The notes beneath the pieces are model-generated. The model worked only from the letters and a program-made list of their open reading frames with translations, had not been told where the DNA came from and did no database searches. A stretch of DNA of 64,000 nucleotides from Caprimulgus europaeus. Lineage: Eukaryota; Chordata; Aves; Caprimulgiformes; Caprimulgidae. Positions 12,200-22,372 of the stretch are shown here, in pieces. Where the stretch lies: contig OU015527.1 of NCBI GenBank assembly GCA_907165065.1, forward strand, positions 23,945,686-24,009,685, written 5' to 3'. Made by a program: the position numbers and the translations under genes. The stretch's first letter is position 1; each line of letters starts with the position of its first letter.

Positions 12200-12735
12200 G
12201 AAGTTAGATACAACATCCAGATTGTCATAAAAATGGATTAATTTTGTTTCAATTCTCATTTTCTCAGTGATCTTTGTCTTATGAATGGACAAATATATTT
12301 TTACCCTGTCTTCTCTTTACAGTCTTCAGATTGTCACAAAGATGGATTTGGTGTAATTTTATGTTCTTCTTGTAGTCTTTGTCATGAGTTCTCACAGATC
12401 TTTAATACTTGTTCTCATTTTCATTACATATTCTCATCTCATAACAAAGGTTGTAATGAGGGAAGAAAATGTCATAAAATTAATCCATTTCCATAACAGA
12501 CTGTAATGAGGACAGAAAATGGAACAAAATTAATCTATTTTTATAACAATGTGATGATTGTAATAAGAACAGAAAATGGTATGAAATTTATCCTTCTTGT
12601 GACAATCTTTAAATTGTACCATGGCAGGAAGGGGTACAAGATTAACTAGCACTCAAGACAAAGGCTCTAGCTAGAACTGAACATTGTACCAATATGAAAT
12701 TATCACACAAAATTATCCATCCTTGCCATAAAAAC
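12200..12735. repeat. Degenerate minisatellite with inverted units
   Basis: Three head-to-tail units start with GTAATGAG/GTAATAAG at 12453, 12503 and 12560 (spacing 50 and 57 bases). Each continues with AGAAAATG, then AAAATTAATCYATTT, then CATAACA or TATAACA. Upstream, 12221-12248 is the reverse complement of 12523-12550 with 26 of 28 positions matching, so at least one unit (and a weaker one starting at about 12326, CAGATTGTCACAAAGATGGATT) lies in the opposite orientation. A diverged unit may follow at about 12690-12735 (AAATTATCACACAAAATTATCCAT). The arrangement could be an old inverted-repeat transposon, or a minisatellite in which part of the array has been inverted. Confidence 0.7.
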
Positions 12736-15690
12736 AAAAAGTGTAATTCTATGGTTGTGTGGAGATGCTATATGTAAATCACTAACCACTTTAAAGTCCT
12801 CTAAAATACCTAGATACTTATACCTATATCACCATTTGGGACTGAAAAAAATACATATAGTTTGACCCTGAGGTCAAAATTCTGCCTCATGACTGAAAAC
12901 AAGTTGTGTAAATTACACCAATAAAATTTAATGCACTTAAGTATAATGTGCTTAACCCTGAACTCATTACTTGTATTTGAACAAATAATCAGGTATTTTT
13001 GGCCTTGAGATTTTTCTTACAGATTGCATAAAAACTTTTACACCTCTCATTCTTCATGTATGTGGGGCTTCATTCACAAAAGGCTTAAATTACTAAACTC
13101 TTTAAAGCTCTCATTAAGCTTGTCAGTCAAAAGTTCTGACCCACAAACCCCTTCTCAGCCATCCATTGCTGAAACCTGGAAGTACTGGAAGGATTTACAC
13201 AATATCAGTTTTCTAGTTCTAAGTTCTTCATTAATTTATGGTGCGCTTGCAGATGTGATGTGCCAAGGTTTTACCTTGGCAGTCACTAACATGTCTAGGG
13301 GATTTGAAGACTGAATGATCCTTTCTGCCAACTTGCCCTCTAATCACCTTCCAAAGCAGTACTCTACTTATGATGAATCCCATTCCAGGGTGCTGAGATC
13401 TCTTTCCATTTGTGCAAATTCAGGTTGGTAGATGACACTCTGACAGGATACAATGAAGAGTTAGGTAAGGCAGTGTTTAATATTGCAGATTCCATGTTTC
13501 TTGGAGGCACTTAACTCTTACTCTGATCATGAAATGGTGATCATTAAGAAATCAGCATTTACCAAACTCTGACATTTAGGGATATAAGCACGCCTTAAAA
13601 AACATGAAAGAAATATTTTTTTTATTCTAAATTATACTGCATTAAGATGAAAATACTCCCTGTGTCTTATAAGAATTTAGTAATCTATATTGATTGAATA
13701 AAAACCAAACCCAAACCAAAACCTCAGTGCTTTTTTAAAGTATCTGACTCTCTTTTATATGGATATTTTGGACAAATTTTCAACACATACTTCTCTATAG
13801 TTTTATTAAAAATTTTTTTTTTAACCTCATGAATGAAAATGACTTACTGTTTTTGACTCCTATCTACTTTGTTTGATAGGATGCTCTCTTTTTACCAAGC
13901 AGTTAATCTATCTTTTCTTGTTCCCGGAGTATTGATCTGTCCAAGAGAGGTAAACAGACTTTTGTTTTTACCACTATAAACATGCACCATTACAGCTGGG
14001 AATTTTTACTCATTGTTTTTTTTATACTGTCCTCTGAAAACTGTAACTCCAGAAGCTTTCCTATCCTTCAACTCCCAGGTATGTTCATCCTGTACAGTAC
14101 TGCTTAGATAATCATGTCTCATAAATTAAAGCTAACTTGTTCAAACTTACATGTCTCACTACATAAATTTATTAACCGATGTAAATGAGAGGAGTAATAT
14201 ATAGAGAGCAACGGATTTTAGTAATTTCTTCTTTATGTAATCCCTTCCTCTGCTCTCTGTTCAGACCTGCATACTTTTTTATTGTCTTCAATTTGCAAAG
14301 CCTGATTATTATCGAGAGTTCCAATTGAATTTTGAAAAATAATTCTGTGCTTTTTCCAAAACCTTTCACTGTGTTAGACTTTCTTACTCCTTCCTGTCCT
14401 CTCGTGTCAAAACCCATTCCCCAATAATACCAGTGAAAATCCTTCCATATGTCTTTGCTTTCTTTATCTTAAGTGTAAGCTTACTGAGGTTGACACTGCT
14501 TGCTTGATCTCTTTCTGAAGTAACACATATATGTGCAAAGCCAAGGGCTTATTTTTTCAGGAATTCTCACTTTTTAGCAGCTCTCAAACTAATATTTGAT
14601 AGCTGGTCTTTCACCTCCAAGGTCTAAAAGCTATCAGTCCCTCAAAGATTCCATCTGCTGCTGAACCATCATTTCCCGTAAACTGCATTCCGCACATTTT
14701 GCTGAGATGGAGGAGAATAAAATGACTGAAGCTCAGTCCAGAAATATGTTGTTGTAAGAATATAAAAGGGCATGTTGTCTAAAAGTGACCATGGTTTATT
14801 ACAGCTCTATTTATTTTCAGTATTCTCCACTGTCAAGGCAAGAAAGGGATGTTTTCTGTGAAGAAATCCTATAAACCATTAATATAGTGATGAATGTTCC
14901 ATGTTTTATACACAATTAACAGACAAATTGTAATAACCAATTTGTGATGTGGATCTCAGAGATTACTTTCATTTCATATAGATATATTACTCAAAGGATA
15001 ATGTGCATGGAATTAGAGATGAAATAATTTGGTATGAGTGTGCTATATGTAAATATGTACATTTCATAAATGATACAGGTATGATACGGAATGCAGTTTA
15101 TAAACTCACCTTACATATCCTTACAAAACCTCCTGTAGGAACTGGTAACCCACAAATACAATTTCTGGTTTTATTCTCATATTCTACCATCATTTCTTCA
15201 TAAAGGGTTGGACTAAATGTATTCTTATAAGTGAAGAAAATATAATCTTTGAATTTTGAAGAAATGTAGAACTTTTTTCTCTGTCTATCAACCAGCACTG
15301 CCTCAGTGTAAGTCACATCTAAAAAGTAAAACATCTATTTGACTTATTTATGAATAAATAAATTTTTACTGGGTACAGAATTAACTCTCTTCTTTGTAGC
15401 AGAGGAAGAAAAAGAGGAAGGGTAGGCAGAGACTGCCATTACCAAAGCTATTGTCTGGCAGTGCACACAAAGACTTTTTTTTTTTACTTCTGACAATAAT
15501 CAAGCACTTAACATGCTTGTGTTCTGTCCCATAATCAAAATGTTATAGAAGTGATTAGAAAGAGAATTAAATTAAATATTTTAAATAAGTGTGTATATAC
15601 ATATATATATATCTATATATATGTTTTCTTTATGCATTGAAAGTAATGGTGTTGGCATGTTTCCCCAGTGAAATGTGGAGGGGTTTTGGT
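12736..15690. other. AT-rich unique sequence, no gene recognised
   Basis: Several short frames (96 codons at 13024-13314; 81 codons at 14172-14417, minus) carry no recognisable motif. A short alternating TA/CA run lies at about 15593-15623. Nothing else is recognised. Confidence 0.55.
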
Positions 15691-15744
15691 TTTTGTTTTG
15701 TTTTGTTTTGTTTTGTTTTGTTTTGTTTTGTTTTGTTTTGTTTT
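15691..15744. repeat. Microsatellite (TTTTG)10
   Basis: Ten perfect TTTTG pentamers at 15691-15740 followed by TTTT. The hydrophobic, Phe-rich 62-codon frame over it is just a translation of the repeat. The uninterrupted array suggests it is likely length-polymorphic. Confidence 0.97.
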
Positions 15745-16287
15745 CCTTTTTTCCCCCTTAAATCTTCTCTGTTTTAAAAACAACAGTACATTGAGACCCC
15801 TAAAGCTCTATTGCACAGCCAAAACTTTTACACATTGAGCAGCTGAACCATGATGAAAAATATAAGTGTTAAAAAAAAAAAAAAAGTACCCTTTTAGGTT
15901 TTTTTATGCTAAAGAGGTATTCCTTAGCCAGAACACTTGTTGTCCAACTAAAAGAGAATTTGTTTCCTAATTTTCAACAAAATAGGGAAATCTTTCTTTC
16001 CTGAAGGTGACAAACTCAATGTGTTTTTGGCATCATCCAGTTACCAAAAGAAAAGGAAGTCCTAGGAACTTGATTCTGAATGTCCAACATATATACAGCA
16101 GGTCTGTATTATGCAAGCCCATGTGCAGTTAATGCAGCTTATTCAGACTGCATGTTGACCTGTGGAAATGGAATAAAACTGAGACAGCCAGAATTTACTC
16201 ACACAAATAGTTGCACAGAAAAAGCCTGGTGTATTTTAGGTATTTGAGATGTTCTGCCTCACAGCCTTGAGATTGTAGGTCACCTAG

Positions 16288-16556
16288 TTACAGAGCCAGT
16301 TAGGTTGGCAGGGACATCTAGAGATCAGCTGGTCCCAGTTCCCTGCTCAAGGAGGGTCAGCAAGACTAGATTGCCCAGAACCATGTCCAGTCACATTACG
16401 TATATCTCTATAGATGGAAACTCCACAGAATCTCTGGGCAACCCAAACCTGTGTTTGACCACCCTCACAGTAAAAAAAAAACATTTCCTGGTGTTCAGAG
16501 GGAACCTCATGTGTTTAATTCAGTGTCCATTGCCTCTTGTGTCACTGGGCAGCAGT
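16288..16556 (-). mobile_element. CR1 3' fragment, old
   Basis: On the plus strand the reverse complement of a CR1 3' end is readable: GTTAGGTTGGCAGGGACATC, GAGATCAGCTGGTCCCAGTTCC, then TCTCTGGGCAACC. After these come ACCACCCTCACAGTAAAAAA and CATTGCCTCTTGTGTCACTGGGCA. The terminal octamer is not clear, so the left edge is approximate. It belongs to a more diverged CR1 subfamily than the 1-1442 copy. The 117-codon frame at 16305-16658 is a chance antisense frame of this element. Confidence 0.8.
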
Positions 16557-17541
16557 GAAGAGTTATATTTACTGTATATTAATTCCTATTTACTGTTTGA
16601 TATATCTGTCGGAGTGTTACTACACAGAAATAACAGTTGCTTGCCCTGCAGTTATTGATTGACTTTCTGGTTTGATGAGAAGTCTCTGTTAAGTGGGGAG
16701 AGGAAGTGGAAGCCTCAGAGAACCAATCTCTGTATGGAATACAACTGTGTCCCAAATTATATGGTTCTAGATCTCCTGTTCAACAGTTAGCTGTGAAGTT
16801 CCAACAGCAGTATGAACCTCCCTAAAGCCTAACAGTAGTAATATACAGAATTTCGGTTTGCATAAAACTCTAATCCTATTTGCTTCAGATAGTCAAAGAT
16901 AATCTTAACCATCAAATAGCTATTTAAAATGTGCTTTCGTGAACAAATTTGTTTCCTACAGAGATGCATGCAATGAATAAACTTTTGGATCCTTCTGTTT
17001 GCATCTGTACATATTTTAGTATTAAATTGAAACTTACAGTTTGGCCATCTGTCTCTGTCTACTGTCTACTTGTTTATTATTTTGAATACGTCAATTAGTG
17101 TTCTTAATTTATTTCAGAAGATGTGGAGTGCATAACCTATGAAAGATCATCTATCTTTTAACCCTGACACTAGAAATGAGACTAATGCCTGAAAAGGAAG
17201 ACTGCTCGTGGAGGGTACTACACAGCTTCATGCACTGAAGCATAATTTATTGTGCTTAGTGGTTTAATACTGTCATGCAGATAGAAAGATATTTGGGACC
17301 TGTGAGCAGACTCTGAAAACCAGATTCACAGCTCTCTGTAAATCTCCCAGTTTCCAATGATTCAAATGGGATTAAAAGTCACCCCAAACAAAAAGGAAAA
17401 ACAGGTAACCTTTCTTTCTCAATAATTTCTCCCAGTTAGAGGGGATGGAAAATTGCCTCATTAATCCTGTGCTGCTGTTTCTGAGAGAGGCTACTGAATG
17501 GTTTCAAACAGTGTTTTTTGTTAGGTTAGTGTTTTCTAGTG
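16557..17541. other. Unique sequence, no gene recognised
   Basis: AT-rich, no open frame longer than 60 codons outside neighbouring repeats, and nothing assignable. Confidence 0.55.
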
Positions 17542-18157
17542 TGTGATAGTTTCACTGGGCTAGCCCTTGGCTTGCAGCCAACACAGTCAGGGGATAAGGG
17601 AGAGCACTGGGGGGTAAGGACAAGGAGACTTGTAGGTTGAGGTAAGATCAGTTTAATAATTGAAATAAAAGAAAAGTTAAAATATTACTAATATTAAAAT
17701 AGTAGTGGTGATAACACAAAGAAAATATGCAAATAACTGATACCCAGTACAACTGCTCACCACCTGCTGACCAAGCCTTGCCCGTTCCCAGATAACAATG
17801 CTGGAGGAGTGACAATCCCGAACCAAAACCACAGTCCTGGAAGAGCAAGAGCCAAAGTGAATGTCAGAGAGAGCCAAAAGAGGAAGAGACCTTCACTAAT
17901 ATACTAGACATGACATGGTATGGAATATCCCATTGGCATATCCAGTTAGCTTATTAATGTAAATATTCCTCACCCCCTTAGATCTTGCACTTGTAGACTA
18001 ACAAAACACAAAGTCCTTAACTTCCAGCAACAAAAATGCAAACACTGGTATGTTATCAATGTTTCTCTCATAACAAATCTCAGGCTGAAAACAAAATGTA
18101 GCACTATTCTAGCTACTAAAAAGAAACCCAGCTCTGATCCAGCTAAAAACCAGGACG
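17542..18157 (-). mobile_element. ERVL-like solo LTR, nearly complete
   Basis: In minus orientation it reads from about 18157 (GTCCTGGTTTTTAGCTGGAT) to 17542 (ending AACTATCACA). It shares long blocks with the complete LTR at 31999-32648: TTTTTAGTAGCTAGAATAGT, GAGAGAAACATTGATAACAT, AAGTGCAAGATCTAAGGGGG and TACCCAGTACAACTGC (reverse complement). The first TG is mutated (CpG-type change at 18157). No clean target-site duplication is visible. No viral coding region is attached on either side, so this is a solo LTR. Confidence 0.85.
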
Positions 18158-20209
18158 CTGTGGTTGGAAGACTGAGACTACAGAGGCTTTTTATAGGGTT
18201 ACTCTTCTGGAAAAAAAAAAAAAAAGAAAAAAAAAAAAAAAGGAACAAAACCGTAGGGTTATCTTTCAACAAATGAAGTCATATATGCAAAATGACTGAT
18301 GTAATTTCAGTTGCTAACTGATTGGTTAAAATGAGAGGGAAGCACATATCCAGAAAGCACCAAAACACTCAGTTGGTTTTATCCTCTTTCTAGAGTGCTA
18401 CAGAACTGTGCTTTTCCTATTTTCAAAGGAAGTTAAAATATTGTGCTCTTTAATCTTGTAAGTATATTTATTATCTTTTTTCCAAAGTATTGAGAGTCAC
18501 TTGGACAGTTAGAGGTTTGCCTCATTTCTAAAGACTTATTATTTTAGAAAACATTTATTACATTTTCCCTTCCTTTTGATCTGAGGAAGCTAATTTGGAT
18601 GTATTTCAAGCACATCTAAATATTTGTATCTCCAGTCACCTTGCTTTGGATGCAAATCGGGCATTTAGAAATGTTTCTCCTTTGGCTTTATATGTGAGCA
18701 AACAAAGTAAAAAATTGCTCCTCAGATCTCTGTAAATTTGTTTGTTGATCACAACAATGTTTAATTGCTATATTTTTTTATGTAATATCTTTACCCTGAT
18801 TTGAACCATTTACATTTTCTTTTCACATGAGATTATGTTTTGCCTAAGCATTTCAGCTGCATAGATAGGAACAAAGATGCCAGTAAATTGAAATATCAGT
18901 AAATTATTAAGGACCTTCTGGATGCTCAGTTTTAGTCTAAGTAATGGATTACATAATTCTAAATTTTTGTAAGATGAAATAAACGTCATCAGCTTTCTAC
19001 AGTTATATTCTGACAATCAACTATAATATTTACACTGGGATTACTGGTAGGAGACAATTCTTTAACACCAAGCCTTAACAGAATGATTTTGAAATGTCCA
19101 CCTACTCACAAATAATCTGATTCTTACATCTAACCCACAGCAAGGATTCCTACATTTCATGTGACCATCTGAGGTAACCTTTGTTAAGGATTTAATTTTT
19201 AATGGCTGTGCATTTAAATATGTTCTCTGCAAAACCCTTGCAATTTAAGTTAAAAATAGCATTGCTATATGGATTGATAACTTGAAGGTCATAATAGCTC
19301 TTTCTGGATGGCAAGACTGAAGGGGTTTTTTTGTTGTTGTTTTTTGTTTTTGTTTTTGTTTTCTCTATTGCAATAGTAACTAACAGTTTTGCAAAAGCTT
19401 AGAATCACTGCAGTAGGATGCCTGAAAACTTTTAAACCATGCTAAGATATAGTGGGGTTTTTTAGAGTGGGTAGAACTTTTAAATTTGACTCAGCCTCTC
19501 AACTGTATTCATGGATAGCAAATCTGTTTGTATTTCAACTTTACAGTTCCATTACACGTCAGACTGCAGGACACAGTGTCCCCATCATAAAGACTCACTA
19601 AGGAACACACACCATTTGGGCCTTGTGACACCCAGCTTGTCCTGGATGTACTTCTTCCTTGAAGTGCTAGTGTAACCAGAAACCCCTTTGTTACCCAATT
19701 AGGGATGTTTAAGACTACCTGTGCCTGTTGATATTCACGGATGTGCTTTATTGTTGTCTATTATTTTGTTCTTAGGATAATGAAATGAAAAATAAAACCC
19801 AAATCATTTATATTCTGTGGGTGTTACAAAAAAGTCAGCCTGAAGAAAAAATAGAAGAGCAAACTGACAGGGAACAGCTAATTAAAGAGTAATATTTACT
19901 GCAGATGTTGACTCAAGGAACATTTGTTAGCCTTTGCATAAAAGAGTGTCATATACCTGAATGGGGACAACTAACTGAATTTATATGTTCTCAACTACAT
20001 AGTAGACTGAAAGCTTTAATCCATTTCAGTTAGTAGAAGCTGGTGAGAGGATAATATTTCTGTCTTGATCAATATACACAGAAAATATTTTCTCTAAGCC
20101 ATTTAAAGTTAAAAAAGAAATATCCAGTTCATCACAGGGAACTATGCAAGTAGAATGGAGTTGTCTGGGATGACTGACACAAATCAATATTAACGAATAA
20201 ATATTCCCA
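18158..20209. other. AT-rich unique sequence with A- and T/G-rich runs
   Basis: An A-run with one G interruption lies at 18211-18241, and a T/G-rich run at about 19324-19365. No gene or further element is recognised in between. Confidence 0.55.
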
Positions 20210-20824
20210 ACCCCACAGGGAATCAGGGAGATAGTTGTAGGGGTAAAGATAAGGAGACTTGTAGGTTGAGATAGGAACAATTCAATAATTAGAGTAAAAG
20301 AAAATTAAAACAGTAATAATAATAATAACAACAACAACAACAACAATAAATATATAAGTGATGCACAGTACAATTGCTCACCACCCGCTGATAACGATCT
20401 CCGAGGAGTGAAAAGGAACGCTGAAACTGAAATCGCAATCCTGGCAAAGTGAGCCCCGGGCAATTCCTGAGATAATCCCCCACCTTTTCCTGTCAGTCCC
20501 TGTGAATATTCTGAATATGATGTAATATGATATGGAGTATCTTACTGGCATATCCAACTCTCAATTTGGGGTTTTACTAACTTCTACACTTTCCTTCCCC
20601 CCTGCCCCACTGGTCCTCTGTTCTTGCAAACTACCCAAGGACAGTGTCCTTCTATCTTATCAACATTTCTTCTCATAACAATCCCCACTGAAACCAAAAT
20701 ACAGTCCTTTCTAGCTACTGAGAAGAAAATTAAATCTATCCCAGAAAAACAAACAAACAAACAAACAAACAACAAAACCCAACCAAAAAAATCAAAACAC
20801 CAAACAAACAAAAAACCCAGGACA
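20210..20824 (-). mobile_element. ERVL-like LTR, diverged, 3' tip missing
   Basis: In minus orientation it begins TGTCCTGGGTTTTTTG at 20824, followed by a low-complexity expansion, then TAGCTAGAAAGGACTG, GTTATGAGAAGAAATGTTG and ATGCCAGTAAGATACTCC. After these come GTGGTGAGCAATTGTACTG and CTCAACCTACAAGTCTCC. The layout is that of the LTRs at 17542-18157 and 31999-32648, but divergence is clearly higher. Two simple repeats have grown inside it: (AAAC)n at 20747-20772 and (TAA)n/(CAA)n at 20314-20347. The last ~60-70 bases of the LTR are not recognisable. Confidence 0.75.
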
Positions 20825-21240
20825 GGCATATAAACTGGGAAGTTAAATTTGGCAGTTTAATCAAAGTAAGTTAAATCTACTGGAAAGTGAAGAGAAGAAA
20901 TATATGAAATATAGAACATCATCAAACATTTAAGCCTTGGCCAGCTGTTTAAAACCAGGTCTGTTTTCCTCATCTTAAATTTTACCTTTTTTGATATAAA
21001 ACACCAGAATGCTTGTACTTTTTACTCAGTTACATATTTTATTGTATTTAAATGTATTGCTGTTTTAATTCAAATTGCCTTACCAAGATTTCTTTTAAGC
21101 AATATAGAGACAAGACTGCAAGAAACAGTGTGCATGTGTCAAAAAGTATGTATTTCTCTATGCTCTTTAAAGAATACTTGGTTCAAAATCTATCACTTCA
21201 TCTCTGCGGCTCATGAGGATCCTCTGCCAGTGCCATGACT
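20825..21240. other. AT-rich unique sequence, no gene recognised
   Basis: Short spacer between the LTR and the CR1 insertion; nothing assignable was seen. Confidence 0.55.
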
Positions 21241-22372
21241 CTTTGACATGGTCTCCCACAGAATCCTTGCTGCCAAATTGGGGAAATGTGGACTGGATAA
21301 TCAGGCTGTGAGATGGACTGTTAACTGGCTGGTGGGAAGAAGCCAGAGAGTGGTGGTCAATGGGGAAAAGTCTAGTTGGAGACCTGTGTCTAGTGAAGTC
21401 CCTCAAGGGTTGGTACTAGGACCAGTATTATTCAATATATTCATCAATGACCTGGGTGAGGGAACAGAGTGCACTGTCAGCAAGTTTGCTGGTGACACAA
21501 AGCTGGGAGGAGTGGCTGACACACCAGAAGGCTGTGCTGCCATCCAGAGAGACCTGGACAGGCTGGAGAGCTGGGCAGGGAAAAACTTAATGAAATCTAA
21601 TAAGGGCAGGTGTAGGGTGTTGCATCTGAGCAGGAACAACCCCAGGTTCCAGTATAAGTTGGGGAATGATCTATTACAGAGCAGTGTAGGGGAAAAGGAT
21701 CTGGGAGTCCTGGTGGCCAGCAGGATGACCATGAGCCAGCACTGTGCCCTTGTGGCCAGCGAGGCCAATGGCATCCTGGGTTGCATTAGAAGGAGTGTGG
21801 TTAGTAGGTCGAGAGAGGTTCTCCTTCCCCTCCACTCTGCCCTGGTGAGGCTGCATCTGGAATATTGAGTCCAGTTCTGGGCCCCACAGTTCAAGAAGGA
21901 CAGGGAGCTGCTTGAGAGAGTCCAGCACAGAGCCACCAAGATGATTAAGTGAGTGGAACATCACCCTTATAAGGAAAGGCTGAGGGAGTTGGGTCTCTAG
22001 CTTGGAGAAGAGGAGACTGAGCTGTGACCTCATTAATGTTTATAAATATGTAAAGGGAGAATGGCAGGAGGATGGAGCCAGGCACTTCTAAGTGATGTCC
22101 AATGGTAGGACAAGGGGTAATGGGTGTAAGCTTTAAGGAGGTTCCACTTAAACTTGAGAATAATCTTCTTTACAGTTAGGGTGACAGAGCACTGGAACAG
22201 GCTGCCCAGGGAGGCTGTGGAATCTCCTTCTCTGGAGACATTCAAGACCCACCTGGATGCCTTCCTGTGTGATCTCATGTAGGAGTTCCTGCTCCAGCAG
22301 GGGGATTGAACTAGATGATCTTTTGAGGTCCCTTCCAATCCCTGACATTCTGTGATTCTGTGATTCTGTGAT
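21241..22372 (+). mobile_element. CR1 LINE, 5'-truncated, young
   Basis: Starts abruptly inside the reverse-transcriptase gene (TTTGACATGGTCTCCCACAG, equivalent to position 313 of the left-edge copy), a typical CR1 5' truncation. It runs to the 3' tail of tandem ATTCTGTG units at about 22350-22372. Similarity to the copy at 1-1442 is high throughout, with scattered substitutions and a few small indels, so the two share a recent source subfamily. No obvious target-site duplication is visible, as is usual for CR1. Confidence 0.95.
21248..22282 (+). pseudogene. CR1 reverse transcriptase remnant, inactive
   Basis: C-terminal part of the CR1 ORF2 polymerase. The frame is open from 21248 to the TGA at 21866-21868 (LEY then stop), 206 codons. 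The catalytic box is changed from FADD to FAGD (bases 21485-21496), so one of the two metal-binding aspartates is lost. The upstream SGVPQGS box reads SEVPQGL. A second in-frame stop follows MIK (TGA at about 21949-21951), and a small deletion near 22000 (GGGTCTCTAGC against GGGCCTCTTTAGC in the left copy) shifts the frame. The ancestral stop is TAG 22280-22282. The ATG at 21248 is an internal methionine, not a start. Confidence 0.9.

Noticed and set aside
17542-20824. Two same-orientation LTRs of one family 2 kb apart as a possible degenerate provirus
   Set aside because: The 2 kb between them shows no retroviral coding remnant, and the two LTRs differ strongly in divergence, so they are separate insertions.
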